Program-made: the position numbers and the translations under genes
Notes under the pieces: generated by a model
Seen by the model: only the letters and a program-made list of their open reading frames with translations
The model's database searches: none
What the model was told of the DNA's origin: nothing
Part shown: positions 11,155 through 21,197 of the stretch, piece after piece
How the letters are laid out: every line of letters starts with the position of its first letter
Position numbering within the stretch: the stretch's first letter is position 1
Source: Arsenophonus sp052174135
Lineage (GTDB): Bacteria > Pseudomonadota > Gammaproteobacteria > Enterobacterales > Enterobacteriaceae
Assembly (NCBI GenBank): GCA_052174135.1
Contig: JBQMRZ010000027.1
Location: forward strand, 248,001 to 312,000
Direction: 5' to 3'
DNA: 64,000 nucleotides

Positions 11155-12615
11155 CTAATTATTTTTACGGATATTTTCTAAATAATCTAAATAAGTTTGA
11201 TCAATATCTTTAGTAACATAAATACCATTAAAGACAGAACATTCAAAAGTATTAATATTTGGATTCTCCTCTCTAACTGCAGCAATTAAATCTGTAAGAT
11301 CTTGAAAAATTAAATTATCTGCACCAATAAGTTGACAGATTTCATCTACTTCACGTTTATAGGCAATTAACTCATTAACAGACGGTATATCAATACCATA
11401 AACATTAGGAAAACGAACTTCTGGTGATGCAGAAGCAAAATAAACTTTTTTTGCGCCTGCTTCACGTGCTAATTCAACAATTTGTTCAGAAGTTGTTCCG
11501 CGCACAATGGAATCATCGATTAATAAAACATTTTTATTTCGAAACTCTGATCGATTGACATTTAATTTACGGCGTACTGATTTACGCCTTTCTTGTTGTT
11601 CTGGCATGATAAAAATGCGTCCAACATAACGATTTTTAACAAAACCTTGGCGATATGGCTTACCCAGAATATAAGAAATTTCCAATGCGGTATCACAAGA
11701 GGTTTCAGGAATTGGTATCACAACATCAATATCTAAATTCTTCCATTGGCGAGCAATTTTAGCTCCTAATTTTTGTCCCATTCGTAAACGAGCTTTATTA
11801 ACTGAAATTTTATCGATAAAAGAATCAGGTCTAGCTAAATAAACAAATTCAAATAGACAAGGAGTTAACTGTGGATTTTTTGCGCATTGACGAGTAAAAA
11901 GTTGTCCTTGTTTAGTAACATAAATCACTTCACCTGGAGCTACATCACGCAAAAATTTAAAACCAAGAGTATCTATAGCAACACTTTCAGAAGCAATCAT
12001 GTACTCATTTTGACCTCCCTTTAATATACGTCTACCAAGTACTAAAGGACGAATACCAAACGGATCACGGAAAGCCACTAAACCATGACCAATGATTATT
12101 GCAACACACGCATAAGCACCACGAACTTTATTATGCATTGCAGAAATAGCAGTAAAAATATCTTCTGCGGTTAAAGGAAAATAATTGAAGTGATCAAGTT
12201 CATTAGCAAGAACATTGAGTAAAATTTCTGAATCAGAAGAGGTATTTATATGGCGCCGAGCTGTTTCAAACAACATTTTTCTTAATTCATGCGCATTAGT
12301 TAAGTTACCATTATGACTTAATGCAAGCCCAAAAGGAGAATTAACATAAAAAGGTTGTGCTTCTGAAGCACTTGAGGTGCCTGCAGTTGGATAACGAACA
12401 TGGCCAATACCAATTTTACCACGCAAATTTAACATATGGCTGGCAGCAAAAACATCTTTTACTAAACCATTTGATTTACGTAAATGAAACTGATTATTTT
12501 TATCAATTGTTGCAATACCTGTAGCATCTTGTCCACGATGTTGAAGTACTATTAAAGCATCATAAATTGATTGGTTAACTGGAGTAAAACCAGCGATACC
12601 GACAATACCGCACAT
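11155..12615 (-). CDS. purF: Amidophosphoribosyltransferase PurF
   Basis: Catalyses the first committed step of purine synthesis, converting PRPP and glutamine to 5-phosphoribosylamine. The N-terminal Ntn-type glutaminase domain starts MCGIVGIAG with nucleophile Cys2, followed by GHVRYPTAG and LSHNGNLTN. The C-terminal phosphoribosyltransferase domain carries the PRPP loop VLLIDDSIVRGTTSEQIV (about residues 358-375). At 486 aa it is about 19 shorter than E. coli PurF, at the C-terminus. A GAGGAA ribosome-binding site precedes the ATG. It follows cvpA by 18 nt, preserving the cvpA-purF pair; no PurR-like operator was seen upstream of cvpA. Confidence 0.97.
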   Translation of the reverse strand: MCGIVGIAGFTPVNQSIYDALIVLQHRGQDATGIATIDKNNQFHLRKSNGLVKDVFAASHMLNLRGKIGIGHVRYPTAGTSSASEAQPFYVNSPFGLALSHNGNLTNAHELRKMLFETARRHINTSSDSEILLNVLANELDHFNYFPLTAEDIFTAISAMHNKVRGAYACVAIIIGHGLVAFRDPFGIRPLVLGRRILKGGQNEYMIASESVAIDTLGFKFLRDVAPGEVIYVTKQGQLFTRQCAKNPQLTPCLFEFVYLARPDSFIDKISVNKARLRMGQKLGAKIARQWKNLDIDVVIPIPETSCDTALEISYILGKPYRQGFVKNRYVGRIFIMPEQQERRKSVRRKLNVNRSEFRNKNVLLIDDSIVRGTTSEQIVELAREAGAKKVYFASASPEVRFPNVYGIDIPSVNELIAYKREVDEICQLIGADNLIFQDLTDLIAAVREENPNINTFECSVFNGIYVTKDIDQTYLDYLENIRKNN

Positions 12616-12633
12616 CTATTTTTTCCTCATCAG

Positions 12634-13134
12634 CTAAGCTAAATTAATATTTTCCGACAAAAAACTTGATGTATTTTTTAAATAATCAAAAAACCATCTA
12701 ATAATATAATTAAATCTTGATATAACTTCAGAGTGTTGCCAATCTTTAGTTTTTGCTAACGACGTAAAGGTATCTAAAAAAAACAAGATTATTAGTACTA
12801 TTAATATACCGCGTAATAAACCAAAACAAACACCCAATAATCGATCAATACCTGATAATTTAGTTCGTTCAATCAATGAACTAATTACATGATTAACTAC
12901 AGTACCAATAATTAAAATTACGATAAATAAAATTAAAATAGCAATACCATTTCTAATTATAATATTATTAAATATGGTAAGATAAATTGCTAAATAAGGA
13001 TAAAATTGAGCAGCAATGATAAAAGCACAACCCCAAACGATAAGTGATAAAACTTCTCGCACAAAACCACGAATTGAACTAATTAAAGTAGAAAAGCTAA
13101 TTATAGCAATAATAACGTAATCAATCAAAACCAT
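12634..13134 (-). CDS. cvpA: Inner-membrane protein CvpA
   Basis: CvpA is a small inner-membrane protein needed for colicin V production in E. coli and later linked to envelope homeostasis; its molecular function is unsettled. The sequence has four hydrophobic helices and the family motifs IRGFVREVLSLIVWG, RNGIAILILFI, GIDRLLGVCFGLLRG and FNYIIRWFFDYL. The open frame extends 9 codons further (to 13161), but MVLIDYVII aligns with the E. coli start MVWIDYAII and has a GGAT ribosome-binding site, so I place the start at 13134 (166 aa; E. coli 162). Upstream, TAGAAT near 13180 is a candidate -10 box, unproven. Confidence 0.93.
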   Translation of the reverse strand: MVLIDYVIIAIISFSTLISSIRGFVREVLSLIVWGCAFIIAAQFYPYLAIYLTIFNNIIIRNGIAILILFIVILIIGTVVNHVISSLIERTKLSGIDRLLGVCFGLLRGILIVLIILFFLDTFTSLAKTKDWQHSEVISRFNYIIRWFFDYLKNTSSFLSENINLA

Positions 13135-13325
13135 AGTTTTTAATCCAAAAAAAATAAACATTCAACATGATCAATGCATTCTAGCAGAATATAAAAAATA
13201 TTTAACTTAAATATTTTACTAAAAGCAGTAATAAGTTATGAAAAAATAAATTATATTCTCTATGTAAGTAATTAATATTATTATTTAATATTAACATTTG
13301 CTACTATTAATATAGTATATCTATT

Positions 13326-13943
13326 TTAAGGTTTATAGTTACGTATTTGCCCTTGTAAACCAGTTATTTTTTTCAATTCCAGTAAACTAAATTGTAATTT
13401 TTCTATCGAAGCATTTAAGCCAGTAAAAATTCGTGTTAATTGACCATCAACAGGAAATGGTGGATCAGTATAGGTTTGATAGCCAGATAAATGTAATTTA
13501 TTAATAATTTCTTCTATTTTTACTGTATTTTTTAGTGCGCCCAACTGAATAACATAAGCACGACCGTGTGGTGCTTGATTTTTTTTATTTAATTTAGTAT
13601 TCTTTTCTAGAAGTAATATTGGTTTTTCAACTTTAAGTATTTGTTTAATATTTATTTTTTTTTGAATAGAAGTAGAATTTATTAATTTTTTATTTGAATC
13701 TGAAATAACTTTTGGAATTATTATTTCCCCAATATTTTCTGGTGGTGTTGGTAATACTTTCAGTTTAATTGGAGTAATAGGTTTAATTTCATGTTCATCA
13801 ATAGTACTAGGAATTAAAAGTTTCTCCATAAACTCAGTCTCATTATATTTTTTGTTTTTATTCAATAACATTGATAGTATAATAATACTAATAGTAATAA
13901 TAAAAATAATTCCAACTATGTGGTTTATAAACTTATTGACCAC
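13326..13943 (-). CDS. dedD: SPOR-domain cell-division protein DedD
   Basis: DedD is a bitopic septal protein whose SPOR domain binds denuded peptidoglycan glycans at the division site. Here a short cytoplasmic stretch and one transmembrane helix (about residues 8-25) are followed by a Lys/Pro/Ile-rich periplasmic linker and a C-terminal SPOR domain (about 127-205) with YVIQLGALKNTVKIEEII, LHLSGYQTYTDPPF and RIFTGLNASIEKL. Its length of 205 aa is close to the 220 of E. coli. The start overlaps the folC end by 11 nt, and cvpA follows after about 190 nt, reproducing the E. coli folC-dedD-cvpA-purF order. Confidence 0.93.
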   Translation of the reverse strand: MVNKFINHIVGIIFIITISIIILSMLLNKNKKYNETEFMEKLLIPSTIDEHEIKPITPIKLKVLPTPPENIGEIIIPKVISDSNKKLINSTSIQKKINIKQILKVEKPILLLEKNTKLNKKNQAPHGRAYVIQLGALKNTVKIEEIINKLHLSGYQTYTDPPFPVDGQLTRIFTGLNASIEKLQFSLLELKKITGLQGQIRNYKP

Positions 13944-15297
13944 TTAAGTTTTCCTCTTTTATTTGTAACTTCATAACTTCAGCAACAGTATGAAATGAGC
14001 CGCAAACTATCACAATATCTTGTTTATTAACTTCTTTTGTTATCCGAACCCATGCGTCTTCAACAGTATTAAATTGATATGGTGAGTTAATATATTGTGC
14101 TAATTGCCACGCATGAGCACCGCGTACTCCACTTAATGAAGCGAAATACCATTTATCAACTTGAGGGGCTAAATAAGACAAAGTATTTTTTATGTCTTTA
14201 TCGGCTAACATAGCTATAATTGCATAAACTTTTGTATTTTTTTGTCTAGGTAAGCAAGATACTTTATCTGCTAAATAAGCCGCTGCATGTGGATTATGTG
14301 CAACATCTAAAATCACATAAGGTTGCTTACAAATAATTTGAAAACGACCTGGTAATCTTGCTTTAATCAAACCTTTATGAATATCTTGTAATGATATAGT
14401 TTGAATAATTTTATCCTCTTCTTTAATTAAGCAATCAATAACTGCCAATGCTGTTGCAGCATTTATCAATGGAACATTTTTTGGCAAAAATAATTGCTTA
14501 AAATTTTGATCTTTAGATTGCCAATTCCAATAATTATTTTTTGATTCAAATTGCCAATCTAGACCATAACGAAATAATTTTGCACCAATGATTTTAGCTA
14601 CTTTACTAATTGACTCAGGCATATCTGGTTCACCTATAACTGCATAACGATCTGATCGAAAAATACCAGCTTTTTCATAACCAATTTGCTCGCGATCATT
14701 ACCAAGATGATCAATATGATCAAGTGCTATACTAGTGATAACAGCAATATCAGAATCTATAACATTAGTTGCATCTAGTCGCCCCCCTAAACCAACTTCT
14801 AAAATAATCAGATCAAGTTTGGCCTGTTTAAATAACTGTAAAGCAGCTAAGGTACCATATTCAAAATAAGTCAACGTAACTGTTCCGCGTTTAGATTCAA
14901 TATCAGTAAAAACTCGACAAAAATCGTTTTCAGATAATATTTTACCTTGAATTCTAACGCGCTCAGTATAATGTAACAAATGCGGAGAACTATAAACACC
15001 AACTTTTAATCCTGCTTCGATTAAAATTGATTCTAATATATGACACGTTGTTCCTTTACCATTTGTTCCTGTGACTGTAATAACTTTCTTAGCCGGGTTT
15101 AAAAGCTCCAATTGACGAGCAACAATAGCAATCCTATCAAGCCCCATATCAATAATTTTAGTATGTTGATTACTTAAATAAGTTAACCAGCTAGTTAAAG
15201 AAGAGGTTAACTCTGGTGTGATTAATTGCTTAATTATTTTTTCATTATTAATTGGATTTATTGTTAATTTTTGATTTTTCATCATATGGTGATTCAA
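13933..15297 (-). CDS. folC: Bifunctional dihydrofolate synthase/folylpolyglutamate synthase
   Basis: A Mur-ligase family enzyme joining dihydropteroate and glutamate to form dihydrofolate, then adding further glutamates. The ATP-binding loop GTNGKGT (residues 77-83) lies in VITVTGTNGKGTTCHILESI; other landmarks are YSSPHLLHYTERVRIQG, TYFEYGTLAAL, ILEVGLGGRLDATN, SIALDHIDHLG, EKAGIF and DVAHNPHAA. At 454 aa it is longer than E. coli FolC (422) because of an Asn/Ile/Lys-rich N-terminal extension of about 30 residues; a later start is possible but no Met fits well. It lies 26 nt after accD. Retention points to folate supply, plausible for nutritional symbiosis. Confidence 0.96.
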   Translation of the reverse strand: MNHHMMKNQKLTINPINNEKIIKQLITPELTSSLTSWLTYLSNQHTKIIDMGLDRIAIVARQLELLNPAKKVITVTGTNGKGTTCHILESILIEAGLKVGVYSSPHLLHYTERVRIQGKILSENDFCRVFTDIESKRGTVTLTYFEYGTLAALQLFKQAKLDLIILEVGLGGRLDATNVIDSDIAVITSIALDHIDHLGNDREQIGYEKAGIFRSDRYAVIGEPDMPESISKVAKIIGAKLFRYGLDWQFESKNNYWNWQSKDQNFKQLFLPKNVPLINAATALAVIDCLIKEEDKIIQTISLQDIHKGLIKARLPGRFQIICKQPYVILDVAHNPHAAAYLADKVSCLPRQKNTKVYAIIAMLADKDIKNTLSYLAPQVDKWYFASLSGVRGAHAWQLAQYINSPYQFNTVEDAWVRITKEVNKQDIVIVCGSFHTVAEVMKLQIKEENLSGQ

Positions 15298-15323
15298 GAT
15301 TATCTTTAATTAAAGTAATAACA

Positions 15324-16196
15324 TCAATTTTGGTTTATTTCTTGAACTTTCTTGTGAGTTAAGATAGCTAATATTTCAGCTAATTTATCTCGCATTTCAG
15401 GTCGTCGGATAATTGTATCAATCGCACCTTTTTCAACTAGGAATTCACTTCGCTGAAAACCTAATGGTAATTTTTCACGCACAGTTTGTTCAATAACTCG
15501 TGGGCCAGCAAAGCCAATTAACGCTTTTGGTTCCGCAATATTAATATCTCCTAGCATACCTAAACTTGCTGATACACCACCCATAGTTGGGTTTGTAAGA
15601 ACTGAAATGTAAGGAATTCTTTTTTCTTGCATTTTTGCCAATATTGCACTAGTCTTTGCCATTTGCATTAGAGAAATTAACGCTTCTTGCATACGTGCGC
15701 CACCACTAGCAGAAAAACAAACTAATGGGCAATTATCTTCTAGGGCCTGCTCACCAGCAAGTACGAAGCGTGCGCCAACAACTGAGGCCATTGATCCACC
15801 CATAAAAGCAAACTCAAAAGCTGCTGCAATTATTGGTATGCCTTTGAGCGCGCCTTTCATAACAATTAAGGCATCTTTTTCGTGTGTTGCTTTCTGTGCT
15901 GCTAATATACGATCTTTATATTTCTTTAAATCACGAAATTTTAAAATATCTTTAGGCTCTAATTTACTACCTAATTCAATTTTTTCTCCATCATCAAGAA
16001 AAGAGATTAACCGCTTACGAGCTGAAATGCACATATGATGGTCACACTTTAAACATACAGCTAGATTACTTTCTAATTCTACTTTATAAAGCACTTGTCT
16101 GCAATTATCACATTTCGTCCAAACTCCTTCAGGGATATTCGCTTTATGTGTTTTAGTAGTATTACTTTTATTAAGAATTTTTTCGATCCAGCTCAT
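15324..16196 (-). CDS. accD: Acetyl-CoA carboxylase carboxyltransferase subunit beta
   Basis: AccD and AccA form the carboxyltransferase that makes malonyl-CoA for fatty-acid synthesis. The N-terminal zinc ribbon has C29, C32, C48 and C51 (CDNC and CLKC), followed by the crotonase-fold domain with FEFAFMGGSMASVVGARF, CFSASGGARMQEALIS, PTMGGVSASLGMLGD and GFAGPRVIEQTVREKLP. The open frame continues 25 codons upstream, to 16271, but MSWIEKIL matches the E. coli start MSWIERIK and has an AAGG ribosome-binding site, so the start is placed at 16196 (290 aa; E. coli 304). The Pro-rich C-terminal tail of E. coli AccD is absent. The dead dedA lies immediately upstream. Confidence 0.96.
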   Translation of the reverse strand: MSWIEKILNKSNTTKTHKANIPEGVWTKCDNCRQVLYKVELESNLAVCLKCDHHMCISARKRLISFLDDGEKIELGSKLEPKDILKFRDLKKYKDRILAAQKATHEKDALIVMKGALKGIPIIAAAFEFAFMGGSMASVVGARFVLAGEQALEDNCPLVCFSASGGARMQEALISLMQMAKTSAILAKMQEKRIPYISVLTNPTMGGVSASLGMLGDINIAEPKALIGFAGPRVIEQTVREKLPLGFQRSEFLVEKGAIDTIIRRPEMRDKLAEILAILTHKKVQEINQN

Positions 16197-16429
16197 TAAT
16201 AAACCTTTTTGACTAAATTTGTTTATCAGTTTCATTATTGTTCTAATTATAAAACTATAATATAAAAGCATGCTACTTAAAAACTAATCAAATTCACTAA
16301 TAACTATTTATTTTGTGTTTAAAAGAATCTATTTTTTAATAAATTTTTGATTGATATTACTAAATTTCAATAATACAAGTAAGAATTGAAAATAAAATAA
16401 TAATTAAAATTATTAATTTTAATTTTTTT

Positions 16430-16884
16430 TAAAGAATAGGAAAACCAGAAAAAAATAACCTGCATAAGTAAATAATAAAACCTATAATAAAATTCCTATT
16501 ACATTATAAAAAGAAAAATATTGATACGACATCTTACAAATTCTTGCTATAAACAAAGAAAATTCTCTAATAATAGGTATAAATCTAAGTAAAATAATTG
16601 TTTTGCTTTCATATTATTATAAAATTGATGTGTTTTTCCAAATATGCCTGTCGAAAAATTTTGAATTTGGATTTTTAAATAAATGTTTATAAAATAAAAC
16701 GATCAATAGTATAATTAACTGTATAATCAATAATCGTAGCAATAATTAATCCAGTTTCACAAAGTATTATAAAAAATAAAATGATATATAGTAAAAATGC
16801 CATGCTTAAGAAAACTCAACTAAATGAGAATTAATATGTATAGTAAAATCAATAATAAAAATAAAAAAATTTATAAAAAATCTA
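16430..16884 (-). pseudogene. dedA: dedA membrane-protein pseudogene
   Basis: A relic of the DedA-family membrane protein (a presumed lipid/undecaprenyl-phosphate transporter). On the minus strand, fragments in order match E. coli DedA: IIDFTIHINSHLVEF (E. coli IDFILHIDVHLAELV), FFIILCETGLII, DYTVNYTIDRF, SKIFRQAYLEKTHQFY after a frame change, LRFIPIIREFSLFIARICKMSY, and YNVIGILL then VLLFTYAGYFF. Several stops and frameshifts separate them, and the segment between CETGLII and DYTVNYTI is deleted. Position between accD and truA and strand agree with E. coli. The sequence is young enough to be recognised but has no usable ORF. Confidence 0.92.
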
Positions 16885-16939
16885 AAAAAAAATAATAACT
16901 TCATTACTACTCAATTAAAGACAATAATAAATTATTTTA

Positions 16940-17776
16940 TTAAAAAATTGGCCCTATAATTGTTTTAGGTAGCTTATATTTTAAGGGATAATCAACAGCA
17001 ATTAAGTAAAGTCCTTCTGCCTTTGCAATTGTTGCTGCTTTTGTTCTATCTTTCAATATTAAAAGCTCTGTTATCCAGTGAATATTTTGATCACCACATC
17101 CTATCGCAAGCAAACTACCGACAATGTTTCGTACCATATGATGAACAAAAGCATTAGCTTTAATATCAATCACAATATAGTCACCATAGCGGCAGATATT
17201 AACATATTTTATGTTACGCCAAGGTGATTTAGATTGACATCGAATAGCTCTAAATGAAGTAAAATCCTTCTCACCAACTAATGATTGAGCTGCAATATGC
17301 ATTTTTTTAGCATCTAATGGTGCATGATAATGTGTAACTCCTGTTCTTAGCATTACCGGTCGGTAACGATGATTAAAAATAATATAACGATATTGACGTG
17401 CTGTAGCGCTAAAACGAGCATGAAAGTCTGATGAAACAACTTTACTCCATCTGACCACGATATCATTAGGTAAGTAGCTATTAACACCCATCGTCCAGGC
17501 GGAATCTTTACGTATCACAGATGTTTCAAAATGAATTACTTGACCTATGGCATGAACACCAGTATCGGTGCGCCCAGCGCAATAAATTTGAATGGACTCA
17601 TTTGCAACTTTAGTTAATGCAATCTCTAAGCACCCCTGAATGCTTTGTACTTGTTGTTGACGCTGCCAGCCACAATAATGACTACCACTATACTCAATAC
17701 CTAATGCAATTTTAGTCATTGGTATAGCACTTATAAGATTATCTAACATTAATAATATTATTCCTGTAGCAATCAT
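16940..17776 (-). CDS. truA: tRNA pseudouridine synthase A (positions 38-40)
   Basis: Converts uridines 38-40 in the anticodon arm of many tRNAs to pseudouridine. The catalytic aspartate is D71 in YCAGRTDTGVHAIGQV; other conserved stretches are SYLPNDIVVRW, FHARFSATARQYRYIIFNH, DFTSFRAIRCQSKSPWRN and FVHHMVRNIVGSL. It aligns end to end with E. coli TruA (270 aa). The open frame gives 278 aa, but the first 19 residues (MIATGIILLMLDNLISAIP) look like upstream sequence; MTKIALGIEYSG (start near 17719) fits the family start better, with Met11 as an intermediate option. It follows pdxB and the region of usg in E. coli order. Confidence 0.95.
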   Translation of the reverse strand: MIATGIILLMLDNLISAIPMTKIALGIEYSGSHYCGWQRQQQVQSIQGCLEIALTKVANESIQIYCAGRTDTGVHAIGQVIHFETSVIRKDSAWTMGVNSYLPNDIVVRWSKVVSSDFHARFSATARQYRYIIFNHRYRPVMLRTGVTHYHAPLDAKKMHIAAQSLVGEKDFTSFRAIRCQSKSPWRNIKYVNICRYGDYIVIDIKANAFVHHMVRNIVGSLLAIGCGDQNIHWITELLILKDRTKAATIAKAEGLYLIAVDYPLKYKLPKTIIGPIF

Positions 17777-18827
17777 TACTCAGTTTCTATTAATATTTGA
17801 ATATCATTAACTCACCAAGTATTGAGATATTTATTATTGATGATTAATAAAAAACTATTATTTAGGTTTATAACAATTATTACTGAAGATATAAAGCATT
17901 CAATTGATTGCGATTGCTATTCTAAAATATTTATTATTTAATCTGAAAAATCATTATTTTTAATAAATTAAATATCATTAAATCGAAATATTTTTATAAA
18001 ACTTCTCTTGATATTATTTGGGACAAAATTTCTTAATGAATTACTTATATATTATCATGAAAACTTATAGTTTATAAGAGCTAATAAAGATAAAGAAAAT
18101 TTAATTTCTATAGAAGTTTTTATATTTAATAAATTTAAAAGAACTTATGTAAAAAAAATATTTTTATGACTCAATAATGACAATAAATTAAATGATATTT
18201 ATTTAGTGAAACTTTTATTATAAATAGTTAATGTACTCAATAATTAAGGATTTTAATTTGTTAATTTATTTACTATGTTTTTATCATACCACGAAATCAA
18301 AAATAGATTAATTAATATTAATTAGTTAAAATTAGTATTTTTAATAAAGAAGTTAAATAACAATAATAATTCGATTGCCATAAAAGCATAATCATAAAAA
18401 TGATATTAGATTTATAATAATTAATCAATGAATTATAATTAATACTCAATATAAAATTAAAAGAATATTTCGTTACTAATTAAATAGTTTAGTATTCTTA
18501 ATAATTATGCATCCATCTTTCATTATTTATTTTATATAATGAGAGATAAATTATTTATAGAAAAGAAAAGTTTATTTATGAAATTGAAATAAATAACTAT
18601 AAATTAATGACAATCTTATTTATTATTTTATATTTATTCAGTTGTAATATATGCTTTAGAGGTATTATTTTATTGGTTAACAATTATAATTATCAAGAAT
18701 AAAAACTACTTTTATAATAAAGTATTAAAATCAATAATACTTCACTTAAGGAATATGTTAAATTTAATAATGAAATATTTTAAACTTCTAACATATCAAT
18801 ATACTTTCAATTTTTTAAGCGTTTTGA
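17777..18827. other. Spacer between truA and pdxB, location of usg in E. coli
   Basis: About 1 kb with no intact gene. In E. coli the asd-like gene usg sits here on the same strand. The truA-proximal part contains a possible usg C-terminal trace (listed separately); nothing could be read in the remainder. Confidence 0.55.
17812..17928 (-). pseudogene. usg: Possible relic of usg (aspartate-semialdehyde dehydrogenase-like), C-terminus
   Basis: A minus-strand run of 38 codons, broken by a single TAG, reads QSIECFISSVIIVI and NLNNSFLLIINNKYL before a TGA at 17814-17812. This can be aligned with my recollection of the E. coli Usg C-terminus (QFWSVADNVRFGGALMAV, then KTAEKLVQEYL): Gly-Gly has become Asn-Asn and Arg has become Asn, the changes expected from GC-to-AT decay. 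Position and strand match the usg locus. The similarity is weak and no fragment of the rest of the gene was found, so this is a tentative call driven by gene order. Confidence 0.3.
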
Positions 18828-19958
18828 TCAAATTAGTTTTGCATTAAATCCTATTTTTTTTAAGATACTAGCTGCATCTATATCATCACAATTTACCTTA
18901 AGAGATGACCATTCACGGCGTTGGGGATAATATTTACGTAAATGATCAAATTGACCAGTAATATGAGCAACTTTTCTTAATGAAATATCATCATGATGTA
19001 TATCATAAACTAAATTCATCAAATATTTTAGATTTGTCTGTGTTAATTTACCTTTAAAGGTAATCTCGTTAAATTTAGCAATAGGTAATAAATTAGTTAT
19101 CTTTATTTTCTCAGAATATCCTAAAAATTTCTTAAATATGCTAAAAATTTGAACAGTACCCCGCACTTTACCTTCAAGAGAATAACCAGCAATATGTGGT
19201 GAACCAATCCTAACTTTAGCTAATAAAGGTAATGAAAGATTAGGTTCATGCTGCCAAACATCTAATATAACATCAATTTTTTTACCATTGCTTAAAGCTT
19301 TTAATAATGCTTGATTATCAATAATTGCTCCACGACTAGTATTGAGCAAAATACGACCTTCTGGCATAGCAGTAAGTAGCTCTTCATTTAATAAGTGATA
19401 AGATGAATAGCGACCAAACTTATTTAAAGGGATATGGAAAGTCAAAATATCAGCTTGGCTGACTAACCTTTCTAGTGATAAAAATTGCTCACTATTATCC
19501 CCAGTATCTGCGCGAGGAGGATCACAAAGTAATGTATTTACTCCAAAAGCTTTTAAACTAAAATTAAGATGAGCACCAACATTACCAACTCCAATAATAC
19601 CAACTGTTTTTTCTCGTAAATCAAAGCAATCATGTTCAGCTAAAAACAATAGAGCAGAAAAAACATACTCGGCTACTGCTATTGCGTTGCATCCTGGAGC
19701 AGCAGAAAATGCAATACCTACTTCGGCTAACCATTGTATATCAACATGATCGAATCCAGCTGTTGCAGTTCCAACAAATTTTACATTACTTTCTTTTAGA
19801 AGCGTTTTATTTACTCGAGTAACAGAACGTACCATTAAAGCATCTACTGTTGTTAACTGTGATGATGAAATTAAACGACCAGGAACTACCTTAACTTCAC
19901 CAATTGTTTTAAATAATTGAGGTGCATAGAGTATATTTTCATCAACTAATATTTTCAC
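18828..19958 (-). CDS. pdxB: Erythronate-4-phosphate dehydrogenase PdxB
   Basis: The second enzyme of the DXP-dependent pyridoxal 5'-phosphate pathway, oxidising 4-phosphoerythronate with a bound nicotinamide cofactor. The NAD-binding glycine loop is GIIGVGNVGAHL (120-131). The D-2-hydroxyacid dehydrogenase catalytic residues are R209 (NTSRGAIIDN), E238 (DVWQHEPN) and H255 (GSPHIAGYSLEGKVRG), each one position from E. coli PdxB. Length is 376 aa (E. coli 378), with the PdxB-specific C-terminal dimerisation region present. It stands alone between spacers. Vitamin B6 synthesis is commonly kept in symbionts that feed their host B vitamins; that role here is inference. Confidence 0.96.
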   Translation of the reverse strand: MKILVDENILYAPQLFKTIGEVKVVPGRLISSSQLTTVDALMVRSVTRVNKTLLKESNVKFVGTATAGFDHVDIQWLAEVGIAFSAAPGCNAIAVAEYVFSALLFLAEHDCFDLREKTVGIIGVGNVGAHLNFSLKAFGVNTLLCDPPRADTGDNSEQFLSLERLVSQADILTFHIPLNKFGRYSSYHLLNEELLTAMPEGRILLNTSRGAIIDNQALLKALSNGKKIDVILDVWQHEPNLSLPLLAKVRIGSPHIAGYSLEGKVRGTVQIFSIFKKFLGYSEKIKITNLLPIAKFNEITFKGKLTQTNLKYLMNLVYDIHHDDISLRKVAHITGQFDHLRKYYPQRREWSSLKVNCDDIDAASILKKIGFNAKLI

Positions 19959-21197
19959 TTATCTCATACCAAATTATATTTATAAAAGTTAACTAATTGT
20001 TTTTAATATTTAATAAAGTATAATAAATATTATTTTTTATTTTAATAAAATTAATTATAATGATTTTTTTTTTAATTATCGTTATTTTTTTATTGAATGA
20101 CATTGATTTTTGACATAAAATCAATGAAATATATTAATAAAATAAACTTGAAATTACATTCAATATCAAAATTTATTTGTTTAATATGTACTTATTTTTT
20201 AAATTTAATTACGACATAAAAAAATGTAACAAATATTTAATTTACTAAATAATATTTATGCTTTCTTTTATTAAACAATAATAACATAAAATATTATATA
20301 AAATGTACAATCTTAATTTTTGATTTATGCTAATATAACAATATCATTTATTTGTTTTTATATTTTATTTTAAAATATTCAATTAATAAATATGTAAAGT
20401 TATAAGTACAATAATAATAAATATTATTAATTTTGTTTTTATTTCTTTTATTGGTATTACTAATATTTTTATACTTTCTTTCAATTTTTTTTTTAACATA
20501 ATTGTTATTAAATTTTTACTTATTATCTTGAGTATACAATTAGTTAAATTTTATAGTAGTATTAAGTTTAATTGTTTTTATGTTTGATATTTAATGTTAT
20601 TACTATTTAATATTTATAGCATTAAAATGATTATTAAAAATTTTTAACTAATTAAACTCATCTAATTTATTAGATTAAATATTAAATAATATATAATTTA
20701 AGTAATTAATTAATGTCTAAAGAGTTATTGATATTTATTATTATTTTATCTTTAATATAAAATATATTAATCTAAACATTAAGTGTTGTTGTTATTTAAA
20801 TAAAAATAATCTTAGATCTAATCTAAATTTAGATTAACTTAATATTAAACAATTTTTCATTATTTAAAAGAATAAAATTTATCATAAAATGTCACTGTAG
20901 TTTTCTTTATCTACCTTGTTTATTCATTGATTATAAATTATTTTATTTATAGAATAAGGATATAAATTCCAATCTAGCACTAATATATAATTTTAATACT
21001 CATTTAATGAGTATTAGTAGTACATTACGCACATTTATCTTTATCTTAGTAATTATCTCAATTCTACCTTAAATAATTTTAAGTATCATGAATTTAAATT
21101 TAATAAAAACAATTAATTAAATAAATATAATAATTTGTATTATAAAAAATAAAAAACTATTAATAAATTATCAATATGTATTTTTATAATAAAATAA
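19959..21197. other. AT-rich spacer between pdxB and fabB
   Basis: About 1.2 kb with no readable gene on either strand (E. coli has flk here). It contains inverted repeats at 20101-20126 (10-bp arms, 6-nt loop) and 20994-21016 (10-bp arms, 3-nt loop). Neither is directly followed by a T run, so I do not call them terminators. Confidence 0.55.

Noticed and set aside
15838..16038. Open frames antisense to accD and, likewise, antisense to aroC, sucC, sdhA and tol genes
   Set aside because: They lie wholly inside well-identified genes on the opposite strand and have no family resemblance or ribosome-binding site.
20994..21016. 10-bp-arm palindrome with 3-nt loop downstream of fabB
   Set aside because: No T tract follows on either strand and the stem is weak; such repeats are expected by chance in this composition.
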